A stretch of DNA of 64,000 nt, from assembly GCF_004340965.1 (NCBI RefSeq), contig NZ_SLYA01000002.1, positions 372,001-436,000 of the forward strand. Direction: 5' to 3'. The DNA is from Sphingomonas sp. PP-CE-1A-559 (GTDB taxonomy: Bacteria > Pseudomonadota > Alphaproteobacteria > Sphingomonadales > Sphingomonadaceae). The notes under the pieces were generated by a model, which was not told where the DNA came from, ran no database searches, and saw nothing but the letters and a program-made list of their open reading frames with translations. Below, in pieces: positions 1 to 7,529 of the stretch. Both the position numbers and the translations under genes were made by a program. The number at the start of each line of letters is the position of its first letter. Positions within the stretch are counted from its first letter, which is position 1.

Positions 1-36
1 CAGGATCTTGATCGCTTCGTTGCGCGACGTACTCAT
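1..36 (-). CDS. 5' end of an unidentified gene (partial)
   Basis: Only twelve codons are inside the window, reading MSTSRNEAIKIL from an ATG. That ATG overlaps the mobA stop in an ATGA arrangement, so the gene is probably translationally coupled to mobA and belongs to the same operon. Too little sequence is present to name a product. The support is the overlap and the absence of stops only. Confidence 0.45.
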   Translation of the reverse strand, partial: MSTSRNEAIKIL

Positions 37-548
37 AAGATATCGAGGTCCTGCGGCGTGTTGACGTTCGGGATTGGCGCACCCGCCGGGATCGGGATAG
101 CCCCGATCGCCTCCGCCCAACCGCGCACCGATCGCCGCGGCACGGTCTCGATATGGGTCAGCAAATTGCCAAGCGATCCCGTCTCCCAATGCCCGAGCAC
201 CGGAACGTCGGGGCAGTAGGCGGAGGCACGTCGAGACAGCGCCGTCAGCAACCCGTCCGGCAACCACGGCATGTCGCACGCGATCGTCAGCACCGACGTG
301 AAGCCCCGCGAGGCTGCATACCCAAGCGCGCCGGCGATACCCCCCAATGGCCCGATGTCCCCGCTTGGCAGGTCAGGGACCGCCCCATCGCGCCCCGCTA
401 TCAAAGCGCTATGGACATGAGGCAACAGCAGCGTGCGCGCGTGCTCGGCCAGCATGCGCCCGTCCAACACCGCCATCGCCTTGTCGGACCCGAAGCGAGA
501 CGACCGCCCGCCCGCCAGCACGACGCCGAGAATGCGCTGCTCGGTCAG
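33..548 (-). CDS. mobA: Molybdenum cofactor guanylyltransferase MobA
   Basis: MobA transfers GMP from GTP to molybdopterin to make the MGD cofactor, in the cytoplasm. The protein opens ILGVVLAGGRSSRFGSDKA, the nucleotide-binding LAGGxSxRFGxDK signature of the family. TIACDMPWLP further on is the usual metal-binding CDMP motif, and the C-terminus reads NVNTPQDL as in most MobA proteins. No ATG lies at the right place. A CTG at 548 overlaps the stop of the upstream oxidoreductase (CTGA) and gives about 171 residues, a normal MobA length; the in-frame ATG at 638 would add about 30 unrelated residues lying inside the oxidoreductase gene. The neighbour is a molybdoenzyme that would need the cofactor made here. 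The function is secure; the start codon is an inference. Confidence 0.88.
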   Translation of the reverse strand: MTEQRILGVVLAGGRSSRFGSDKAMAVLDGRMLAEHARTLLLPHVHSALIAGRDGAVPDLPSGDIGPLGGIAGALGYAASRGFTSVLTIACDMPWLPDGLLTALSRRASAYCPDVPVLGHWETGSLGNLLTHIETVPRRSVRGWAEAIGAIPIPAGAPIPNVNTPQDLDIL

Positions 549-2833
549 CGCGTCTTCTCGATCCGCACCGGCACCGATTTTGCTGCCGGAACATGGCTTT
601 CGCGGGCGTGGTGAGCAACCGGTATGAGCAGATTGCACTCGGGGTAGTACGCGCCGAGGCAGCCCTCGGGGATCGCGTATTCAACGACGCGCAGCTTATT
701 CAGGCGGCGGTCCGAATTGTCGCCTGCGTCACCGACCAGATCGACGTCGTCGCCATCGGTGATCCCCATCCGGATCATGTCGCTGCGGTTCATGAACACG
801 ATGTCGCGCGTGCCCTTCACGCCGCGGAAACGGTCGTGATAGCCGTACACGGTCGTGTTGAACTGGTCGTTCGATCGCAGCGTCATTAGCCGGAAGCGGC
901 CCTCCGCTTCCTCGAACCCCGTGACGTTCAGCGCCTGCGGAACGTTGATCTCCGCCTTGCCGCTCTTCGTCTTCCACTCGCGATGCGCCGCGGGCACGCC
1001 CTTCCAGAACCCGCCGGGCGTGAACATCTGGTCGTTGAAGTTTTTGAACAGGTCCGGATACGTCACCTCGATCGCATCGCGAACGCGCGCATAATCACGC
1101 ACCCACGCGTCCCAATCGAGCTTCGGATTAGGTGCGAGTGTAGCCTTGGCGATCCCCGCGACGATAGCAGGCTCGGACAGCAACGTCTCGGACGCCGGCG
1201 TCGCCTTGCCCTTCGACCCGTAGATCTGGCTGAAAGAATCCTCGATCGACACGCTCTGCGGCCCGGTGCCCTGCATGTCGGTCTCGATCCGGCCGAGGCA
1301 GGGGAGCAAATACGACGTCTCGCCAGGCAGAAGGTGCGAGCGATTGAGCTTGGTGGCGATATGCACCGTCAGGTCGAGCGCGCGCCACTTCGGCTCCATC
1401 CGCGCATGATCGGGGATCGCGCGCACGAAATTGCCACCAAGACCGACGAACGCCTGCGCGCTGCCGTCGAGCACCGCCTCGCACGCCTCGACCGTATCCC
1501 AACCCTTCTCGCGCGGCGGCTCGAAGCCATATTGCTCGGCGAGTTTGTCGAGCGGCGCGAGTTCGGGCTTCTCGGTGATGCCAACAGTGCGCTGGCCCTG
1601 CACGTTCGAGTGACCACGGACCGGGCCCATGCCTGCGCCGGCCTTGCCGATGTTGCCGCGCAGCAGCATCAGATTGACGACCATGTGGACGTTGTCGATC
1701 CCGCCGACATGCTGGGTCAGCCCCATGCCGTAGACCGCGATGACCGCCTTCGACTTGGCATAGACCTTCGCCGCCGCCTCGATCTCTGTACGGGGCAGGC
1801 CGCTCTCATGCTCGATCGTCGCCCATTCGGTCGCACGCGCGACCTCGGCGAACGCCTCGAACCCGGTCGTGTGCTCGGCGAGAAACGCATGGTCGAGCAC
1901 CGGCAAGCCGTTGATCTGCTTGGCGTTGTCGTCAGCCTCGATCAGGTATTTGCACATCCCCATAATCGCGCCGACGTCGCCGCCGGTCTTCAGCTGATGA
2001 TATTGCGAGGCGATCGGCGTCGACTTGCCCGTCACCATCTCGATCGGGTTCTGCGGATCCTGGAATTTCTCCAGCCCACGCTCCTTGAGCGGGTTGAACA
2101 CGACGATCTCGACGCCACGCTTCGCACAATCGCGCAAAGGATGCAGGAACCGCGGGCTGTTCGTTCCGGGATTTTGTCCGAAATAGAAAATCGCGTCGCA
2201 CTTCTCATAGTCCGACAGGTGGATCGTGCCGACCGCCGAACCGATCGCCGACTTCAGCCCGACCGACGTCGTCTCGTGACACATGTTCGAGCTGTCGGGC
2301 AGGTTCTGGCTGCCGTACATCCGCGCGAGCAGGCTATACATGTACGACGTCTCGAGGCTGGCGCGGCCCGACGCGTAGAAGATGACCTTGGTCGGGTCAT
2401 AGGTCTTAAGCTTGGCGCCAATGCCCGCGAACGCCTCGTCCCAGCTGCACGCCGCATACTTGTCCGTCGCGGCATCATACTTCAACGGGTGCGTGAGCCG
2501 CCCGGCCTGTTCGAGATCGTAATCCTTCCAGCCGATCAGCTCGCTGACGGTGTGCTGCTCGAAGAACGCAGGCGTCACGCGGAACGAGGTCAACTCCCAC
2601 GCCGTCGCCTTCGCGCCATTCTCGCAGAACTCCGCAACGTGCGGATGCGCGGGCTTCCCCCATGCGCAGCTGACGCACGCAAACCCATCCGGCTTGTTCT
2701 GGCGCGCCAGTTCGCGGATCACTTCCGGGCCGACCTTCTCGCGCGCGGAAATCTCGACGAGCGACTTCATCGATCCCCAGCCGCCTGCTGGTGCGGTGTA
2801 ATCCTCGATCTCTACGGTCCGGTCGTCGCTCAT
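545..2833 (-). CDS. FdhF/YdeP family molybdopterin oxidoreductase (formate dehydrogenase-like)
   Basis: A cytoplasmic bis-MGD oxidoreductase of about 762 residues. It lacks the N-terminal ferredoxin domains of large NAD-linked formate dehydrogenases. An early CVSCAWGKP segment fits the reduced Fe-S region typical of the YdeP group. The NMCHETTSVG motif lies where FdhF carries the Mo-ligating (seleno)cysteine followed by His, so Cys is the likely ligand. MVVNLMLLRGNIGKAGAGMG is the usual pterin-binding stretch. The C-terminal MoCo-dinucleotide-binding domain includes NRSDMIRMGI. The ATG at 2833 is preferred because GGAG sits six bases before it; an ATG at 2839 and a longer ORF from 2890 also exist. 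The gene overlaps mobA. The physiological substrate is not proven; YdeP relatives have roles in acid resistance rather than in formate use. Confidence 0.85.
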   Translation of the reverse strand: MSDDRTVEIEDYTAPAGGWGSMKSLVEISAREKVGPEVIRELARQNKPDGFACVSCAWGKPAHPHVAEFCENGAKATAWELTSFRVTPAFFEQHTVSELIGWKDYDLEQAGRLTHPLKYDAATDKYAACSWDEAFAGIGAKLKTYDPTKVIFYASGRASLETSYMYSLLARMYGSQNLPDSSNMCHETTSVGLKSAIGSAVGTIHLSDYEKCDAIFYFGQNPGTNSPRFLHPLRDCAKRGVEIVVFNPLKERGLEKFQDPQNPIEMVTGKSTPIASQYHQLKTGGDVGAIMGMCKYLIEADDNAKQINGLPVLDHAFLAEHTTGFEAFAEVARATEWATIEHESGLPRTEIEAAAKVYAKSKAVIAVYGMGLTQHVGGIDNVHMVVNLMLLRGNIGKAGAGMGPVRGHSNVQGQRTVGITEKPELAPLDKLAEQYGFEPPREKGWDTVEACEAVLDGSAQAFVGLGGNFVRAIPDHARMEPKWRALDLTVHIATKLNRSHLLPGETSYLLPCLGRIETDMQGTGPQSVSIEDSFSQIYGSKGKATPASETLLSEPAIVAGIAKATLAPNPKLDWDAWVRDYARVRDAIEVTYPDLFKNFNDQMFTPGGFWKGVPAAHREWKTKSGKAEINVPQALNVTGFEEAEGRFRLMTLRSNDQFNTTVYGYHDRFRGVKGTRDIVFMNRSDMIRMGITDGDDVDLVGDAGDNSDRRLNKLRVVEYAIPEGCLGAYYPECNLLIPVAHHARESHVPAAKSVPVRIEKTR

Positions 2834-2959
2834 GCTCATCTCCGCTTTTGTCGTCCAACGCAGTGGCAAAGCTTTCGATGCAGGCGGCACAGATTTACCG
2901 GCGGTTCAAATCTGGCCGCGCATCCCCTAGATGCAGTCTCGAATCTCCAAGGAACTGCA

Positions 2960-3928
2960 ATGACTACCCATACCACACGCATGCTTATCCTCGGCTCGGG
3001 CCCCGCCGGGCTCTCCGCCGCGATCTATGGCGCGCGTGCCGGGATGGCGCCGATCGTGGTGCAGGGCATCCAGCCCGGCGGCCAGCTGACCACGACCACC
3101 GACGTCGAGAATTATCCCGGCTTCAAGGACGTGATCCAGGGGCCGTGGCTGATGGAGCAGATGCAGGCACAGGCCGAGCATGTCGGCACGCGGATGATGT
3201 GGGACACCGTCACGCAGGTCGACCTCACCAGCCGCCCGTTCCGCCTGATCGGCGACAGCGGCGACGTGTATGAGGGCGACACGCTGGTGATCGCGACCGG
3301 CGCGCAGGCCAAGTGGCTCGGGATCGACAGCGAGGAGCCGATGAAGGGCAAGGGCGTCAGCGCCTGCGCGACCTGCGACGGGTTTTTCTACCGCGGCAAG
3401 AAGGTCGCCGTCATCGGCGGCGGCAACACCGCGGTGGAGGAGGCGCTGTACCTCACCAACCATTCGCCCGACGTCACGCTGATCCACCGCCGCGATTCGC
3501 TCCGGTCGGAGAAGATCCTTCAGGAGCGCCTGTTCGCGCACAAGGGCGTGACGGTGCTCTGGAACAAGGAGGTTCGCGAGTTCGTCGACGGCGGCGGCAA
3601 TGCGGGACTGGTCGCGCTGGAGCTCGAGGATACGGTGACCGGCGAGCGCTCGCGGCTCGCGGTCGATGGCGGGTTCGTGGCGATCGGGCATCACCCGGCA
3701 ACCGAGCTGTTCCGCGGCCATATCGATCTCGATTCGGACGGGTATATCTCGGTCGAGACCGGTTCGACCCGGACCAGCGTCGAGGGCGTGTTCGCGTGTG
3801 GCGACGTCGCGGACAAGGTGTACCGGCAGGCGGTGACGGCGGCCGGGACGGGCTGCATGGCGGCGCTGGATGCCGAGCGGTTCTTAGCGGCGGCCGAGTT
3901 TGCGGAGCTGGCCGAAGCCGCGGAATAA
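2960..3928 (+). CDS. trxB: Thioredoxin-disulfide reductase TrxB
   Basis: An FAD- and NADPH-dependent reductase of thioredoxin, 322 residues, the normal length for the low-Mr bacterial enzyme. The N-terminal FAD-binding motif LGSGPAGLSAAIYGARA begins near residue 11. The redox pair is C136-A-T-C139 in ACATCDGFF. The NADPH-binding motif VAVIGGGNTAVEEALYL follows near residue 150. The C-terminal FAD motif is VFACGDVADKVYRQAVTAAGTGCMAA. The same frame stays open far upstream, but only this ATG begins the conserved protein, with AAGGAACTGCA just before it. It is followed by a strong hairpin and is convergent with the hydrolase gene. It is probably a single-gene unit, divergent from the oxidoreductase. 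Confidence 0.97.
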   Translation: MTTHTTRMLILGSGPAGLSAAIYGARAGMAPIVVQGIQPGGQLTTTTDVENYPGFKDVIQGPWLMEQMQAQAEHVGTRMMWDTVTQVDLTSRPFRLIGDSGDVYEGDTLVIATGAQAKWLGIDSEEPMKGKGVSACATCDGFFYRGKKVAVIGGGNTAVEEALYLTNHSPDVTLIHRRDSLRSEKILQERLFAHKGVTVLWNKEVREFVDGGGNAGLVALELEDTVTGERSRLAVDGGFVAIGHHPATELFRGHIDLDSDGYISVETGSTRTSVEGVFACGDVADKVYRQAVTAAGTGCMAALDAERFLAAAEFAELAEAAE

Positions 3929-4014
3929 ACTCGCGGCCTTCGTAATCGTCATCGTCATCGTCTCATCATCCTGACGAAAGTCAGGATCCAGGTTTCCAAA
4001 CGATAGCGGCTATG

Positions 4015-4045
4015 GCTCTGGTCCTGCGTTCATCAGGACCAGAGC
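4015..4045. terminator. Bidirectional hairpin terminator
   Basis: A perfect 12-bp stem (GCTCTGGTCCTG and CAGGACCAGAGC) with a 7-base loop lies between the convergent trxB and exosortase-hydrolase genes, ending two bases before the hydrolase stop codon. There is no long T-tract on either strand, so it may work as a hairpin only. A smaller CCTGAC/GTCAGG hairpin lies just upstream near 3970-3985. Confidence 0.7.
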
Positions 4046-4047
4046 AG

Positions 4048-4824
4048 CTACTCCTGCGCCATCCCGTCGACGATTGCGGCGTGGAGCGCTGCGGCGTTCG
4101 CCGCCCCGGCAAAGCTATGGGATGCCGTGTCGAACCGCTTCACTTTCACGCCACCGCGATACCGTGCGGCAAAGGCGATCGCGGTCGCGTCGCCCGTCGC
4201 AAGGACGATGGCGGCGTCGTCGTGCCAGCCGTCAAGTGCGGTCAAGACGTTGGTCGCTAGTGAAGCACGCTCTTCAGTCTGGGCAGTTGCAATCCTTCTT
4301 AAGCCTCTGAGAAATTTGGTAAAGTTGACCTGTCCTATCAGCGCACGTCGCCAGGTTGCGGGGTCGCGCAGCGCGCTGTGATAGCGGGCCCGGATCGCGG
4401 CGGCGGGCGGGAGGTCGTCGGTCGGTTGCACGACCCACGGATTGGCGACGATGATCCGGTCGATCCCCGCCGATCGTCCGAACAGCGCGAGCGTGCTGGC
4501 GGCGTCGCAATTGCCGAAGCCGACCAACCGGGTGACCTTCGGCGCCGCGCCGCGGAACGCGGCGACGGCTGCGATCAGGTCAGGTTCGGCGCTGAGGAAG
4601 CCGTTATTGTCGCCCGTCGAATCGCCGACGCCGCGGCGGTCGTAACGGAATACGGGTGTTCCAGCGGCGGCTAGCCGATGGGCCAGCATCGCCATGCCGC
4701 GGTGTGCGCCGCTGCGAATTTCGTTGCCGCCAGACACGATGAGCAGACCTGTCGACCCGTCCGCCTCGTCCAGCGTTGCGGCGAGGCTTTCGCCTTCGCA
4801 AGCGAACGCGATCAGCGTTCGCAT
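4048..4824 (-). CDS. Exosortase A system-associated hydrolase 1
   Basis: An alpha/beta-hydrolase of 258 residues matching the small family (TIGR03100 type) found only with exosortase A loci. The start ATFACEGESL-like core and the YDRRGVGDS turn are family hallmarks; the protein begins MRTLIAFACEGESL. At the nucleophile elbow the sequence is GFGNCDAAS, so Cys appears where most hydrolases have Ser (GxSxG). The C-terminal HSFAGA supplies the likely catalytic His. It overlaps the next gene of the pair by 13 bases, so the two hydrolases are co-translated. The natural substrate is unknown; genomic context ties it to EPS or PEP-CTERM protein processing. Confidence 0.86.
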   Translation of the reverse strand: MRTLIAFACEGESLAATLDEADGSTGLLIVSGGNEIRSGAHRGMAMLAHRLAAAGTPVFRYDRRGVGDSTGDNNGFLSAEPDLIAAVAAFRGAAPKVTRLVGFGNCDAASTLALFGRSAGIDRIIVANPWVVQPTDDLPPAAAIRARYHSALRDPATWRRALIGQVNFTKFLRGLRRIATAQTEERASLATNVLTALDGWHDDAAIVLATGDATAIAFAARYRGGVKVKRFDTASHSFAGAANAAALHAAIVDGMAQE

Positions 4825-5489
4825 GATGCAATCCAGTGTGAGATGTCGTCGGCAAGTATATGAGCTAGCACAGTATCATTGTCCGGCTCTGACCGGCGCC
4901 ACAGGGGTGATGCAGCATATTTCACGTCTGCGTCGCGTGGGTCGGATTCGAGCCTGACAACGCGTATGGGGGCCTTTCCAGCATTGAGTGTGGCGTCGCG
5001 GAGGTCGGCCAGCATTTCGCGGGACAGCGTGTTGCCCGCATAGTCGGTGTCGCTAGCTCGAGCGGAGCGGGAGGCCACTCGCGCGCGGTCCAATTCACGC
5101 AACACGTCTTCGCCGGTTTGCGCGGATAGCTGCCATCGTCCGGCGAGGACCGAATCGGTATCGAAGAGCGCGCCGCTTCTTATCGAGATGCCGTAGGTAT
5201 TCCGGCCAAGTTGCTGAGAAAGCTCGGTATAGGCTTTCCGCTGGTCGCGGGGTCGCGCTTCGCTGGTGACGACGATGCTCTCGCCGGTGCCGGGGAGATC
5301 GGGGAGCACGCTGCCAACCCCATGATCCGCAAGTTCGCGTAAAATCGTGACGAGGAACTGGCGGGTGCGGTTCGCTTCCTCGAATAGCGGGAGGGCGGCG
5401 ATGACGATCGGGCCGGCATCGGGGCCGAACCGCAGCATCGCTTCGCGGCCGCCGCTCCAGTCATAGGTATCGAAGCGCAGGGCGGTCAT
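4812..5489 (-). CDS. Exosortase A system-associated hydrolase 2 (divergent)
   Basis: 225 residues. The segment PLFEEANRTRQFL, followed by LADHGVGSVLPDLPGTGES, matches the second exosortase-associated hydrolase family (TIGR03101 type), in which P-F-x-E-E-x-N-x-R-R is characteristic. It is shorter than the roughly 260 residues I would expect. No GxSxG elbow is visible; the corresponding region reads YGISIRSGALF, so catalysis is doubtful and it may be a non-enzymatic partner of hydrolase 1. It lies between the acyl carrier protein gene and hydrolase 1 in one leftward unit. Confidence 0.75.
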   Translation of the reverse strand: MTALRFDTYDWSGGREAMLRFGPDAGPIVIAALPLFEEANRTRQFLVTILRELADHGVGSVLPDLPGTGESIVVTSEARPRDQRKAYTELSQQLGRNTYGISIRSGALFDTDSVLAGRWQLSAQTGEDVLRELDRARVASRSARASDTDYAGNTLSREMLADLRDATLNAGKAPIRVVRLESDPRDADVKYAASPLWRRSEPDNDTVLAHILADDISHWIASCER

Positions 5490-5518
5490 CCCGGGTGAGG
5501 CTAGACCGCCCGTTAAAG

Positions 5519-5797
5519 CTAGACCAGTGCCTTGCTCGCGGCAAACTGGACGAGCGCGCCGAACGTCTCGAGCATCTCGCCGTCGATCTCGTCGTCCTCG
5601 ATCAGGATGCCGAGCCGGTCTTCGAGTTCGGTCAGCACACTTGCCACCGCCATCGAATCGAGCTCAGGCAGCGCGCCGAACAGCGGTGTGTCGGCGGTGA
5701 ACGCGGCGACGCGGTCCACGCTGAGACCGAGGATATCGGCGAGGACGGCGCGTACCGTCGTTTCGACTTGGGAAGTGCCTTCGAAGATCACGAGCAT
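5519..5797 (-). CDS. Acyl carrier protein of the exosortase A locus
   Basis: A small acidic protein of about 92 residues. LPELDSMAVASVLTELEDRLGI contains the DSM phosphopantetheine-attachment motif, followed by the acidic recognition helix of carrier proteins. The ATG at 5797 is chosen because it starts a typical ACP N-terminus (MLVIFEGTSQVE); the frame is open to 5851. It is divergent from the acyl-CoA ligase 94 bases away, which suggests that the ligase loads this carrier, as proposed for other exosortase A loci. The acyl group and its final acceptor are not known. Confidence 0.87.
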   Translation of the reverse strand: MLVIFEGTSQVETTVRAVLADILGLSVDRVAAFTADTPLFGALPELDSMAVASVLTELEDRLGILIEDDEIDGEMLETFGALVQFAASKALV

Positions 5798-5891
5798 CGC
5801 CTGAACGGTTAGGAACCCGGCCCCGCTAGCGTGTGGGGGTGAATTCGGCAACGGGTTCGCGCTAAAGGGGGCTTGGCGCTATTAGGGCGTC

Positions 5892-7529
5892 ATGATCGCG
5901 CTCGACCCCAAGCCGTACCCTATCGACCACATCGCGCTGCGTGGCGCGCCGGACGCCGTTGCACTGGTCGACAAGGCGGGCGCGATGACCTTTGCCGAGC
6001 TCGAGGCAGGCGTCGGTGCATTGGCGGGGTGGCTCGCTGCCCGGGGGCTGTCGGCCGGCGACCGCGTCGCGACGTGGCTACCGAAGACGCGCGTCGCCTG
6101 CTTGATGCCGCTCGCAGTGGCGCGAGCAGGTTTGGTGCATGTCCCGGTAAACCCACTGCTCCGGCGAGCGCAGGTCGCACATATCCTGGCAGACAGCGGC
6201 GCTCGCCTACTGGTGACCCAAAGCGCGCGGGCCGGGACGCTAGACGATGGCGACGTACCGGATGGCTGCGCGATCGTAGACGAGACGGAGCTACTCTCGT
6301 TCCCCCGCGAACGCGGGGGCCCAGGATTGCAGAGCGCGACGCCAGTGATTCCTGGCCTCCCGCCTTCGCGGGGGAACGGAATGATGGGTCCCTCCGACGC
6401 TGACCCCGATACCCTGGCCGCAATCCTCTACACGTCCGGCTCCACCGGCCGGCCGAAAGGCGTGATGCTAAGCCACGCAAACCTATGGCTCGGCGCGATC
6501 TCCGTCGCGCACTATCTCCAGTTGAAGCCCGAAGACCGCGTACTCGGCGTACTCCCCTTGTCGTTCGACTACGGCCAGAACCAATTATTCTCCACATGGG
6601 CAGCCGGCGCGTCGGTAGCGCCGCTCGACTACCTCGTCGCACGCGACGTGGTGAAGGCGGTCGAACGGGTCGAGGCGACGACGCTGGCAGGTGTGCCGCC
6701 CTTGTGGATTCAGCTACTGGAAGCGGAGTGGCCGGTAGAGACCGCCGCGCGGCTGAAGCGCCTGACTAACTCGGGCGGCGCACTGACGCCGCGGCTCGTG
6801 CGGAGCCTGCGGGAGCGGTTCCCGGCGGCGGAAGTGTACGCCATGTACGGGCTGACCGAGGCGTTCCGATCGACCTATCTCGACCCGGCGCTGATCGATA
6901 CGCACCCCGACGCGATGGGGCTTGCGATCCCGTTTGCGGAGGTTTCGGTGGTAAAGCCCGACGGCACGCGCGCTGCGCCGGGCGAGGCGGGGGAACTCGT
7001 GCATGCCGGCCCGCTAGTCGCGCAAGGCTATTGGCAGGATGCGGAGCGGACGGCGCAGCGGTTCCGGCCGGCGCCCGATGGTAACGGCATGGCGGTCTGG
7101 TCGGGGGATACCGTCGTCGAGGGCGAGGATGGCTTGCTCCGATTCGTCGGCCGCGATGACGAGATGATCAAGAGCGCGGGCAACCGGATCAGCCCGCTGG
7201 AAGTCGAGGAGGCGGTGCTGGCAGGCGGCGAGGCGCGCGAGGCAGTCGCGGTCGGTGTGCCGGACGAGCGGCTGGGGCAGGCGATCGTCGTGATGCTGGC
7301 CGGGGATGCGGGTGCGGAGCCGGCGTTGCGGGCGCGATTGCGGACGGCTCTGCCGAGCTTCATGCGGCCGGGGATATACCTCTGGCGGGACGAATTACCG
7401 CGCAATGCCAATGGGAAGCTGGACAGGTCCGCCATTGCGTCGGAGGCAAAAGCTTGTTCTCCCGCGAAGGCGGGAGTCCAGTCTGGGCCCCCGCCTTCGC
7501 GGGGGAACACGGAAGGGAGCGCGTCATGA
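5892..7529 (+). CDS. Acyl-CoA ligase (AMP-forming), exosortase A-associated
   Basis: An ANL-superfamily adenylating enzyme of 545 residues that activates a carboxylic acid with ATP. The A3 P-loop YTSGSTGRPKGVMLSH is near residue 180, YGLTEAFRST is the A5 region, SGDTV and GRDDEMIKSAGNRISP are the A7-A8 hinge, and NANGKLDR carries the A10 lysine. Two stretches are not family sequence: residues about 137-162, just before the P-loop, and the C-terminal tail from about residue 522. Both are encoded by class A palindromic repeats at 6299-6378 and 7456-7508. The stop overlaps the next start (ATGA), so the decarboxylase is translationally coupled. With the divergent acyl carrier protein it forms a likely loading module of the XrtA system. 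Substrate unknown. Confidence 0.92.
   Translation: MIALDPKPYPIDHIALRGAPDAVALVDKAGAMTFAELEAGVGALAGWLAARGLSAGDRVATWLPKTRVACLMPLAVARAGLVHVPVNPLLRRAQVAHILADSGARLLVTQSARAGTLDDGDVPDGCAIVDETELLSFPRERGGPGLQSATPVIPGLPPSRGNGMMGPSDADPDTLAAILYTSGSTGRPKGVMLSHANLWLGAISVAHYLQLKPEDRVLGVLPLSFDYGQNQLFSTWAAGASVAPLDYLVARDVVKAVERVEATTLAGVPPLWIQLLEAEWPVETAARLKRLTNSGGALTPRLVRSLRERFPAAEVYAMYGLTEAFRSTYLDPALIDTHPDAMGLAIPFAEVSVVKPDGTRAAPGEAGELVHAGPLVAQGYWQDAERTAQRFRPAPDGNGMAVWSGDTVVEGEDGLLRFVGRDDEMIKSAGNRISPLEVEEAVLAGGEAREAVAVGVPDERLGQAIVVMLAGDAGAEPALRARLRTALPSFMRPGIYLWRDELPRNANGKLDRSAIASEAKACSPAKAGVQSGPPPSRGNTEGSAS
6299..6378. repeat. Class A palindromic element, in frame within the acyl-CoA ligase
   Basis: The left arm CGTTCCCCCGCGAACGCGGG pairs with the right arm ending CGCCTTCGCGGGGGAACG, with CCAGGA/TCCTGG as an inner pair and about 20 bases between. 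Outer sequences match the class A elements at 7456, 31955, 42945 and 59201. It sits inside the ligase gene and adds about 26 residues without breaking the frame. Confidence 0.85.
7456..7508. repeat. Class A palindromic element at the 3' end of the acyl-CoA ligase gene
   Basis: GTTCTCCCGCGAAGGCGGGA is inverted against CCCCCGCCTTCGCGGGGGAA, with a CCAG-T-CTGG core. It encodes the ligase tail (CSPAKAGVQSG, then PPPSRGN). It ends about 17 bases before the next gene's start codon, just ahead of its GGAAGGGAG ribosome-binding site. RNA folding here could affect coupling of the two genes. Confidence 0.85.

Noticed and set aside
983-2959. Long plus-strand open frame upstream of trxB
   Set aside because: It is antisense to the molybdopterin oxidoreductase; the Arg/Asp-rich translation has no family features and is a high-GC shadow. 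Only the part from 2960 is trxB.
7454-7525. Longer N-terminus for the PLP decarboxylase
   Set aside because: The extra codons are translated from the class A palindrome and precede a better start with a ribosome-binding site at 7526.
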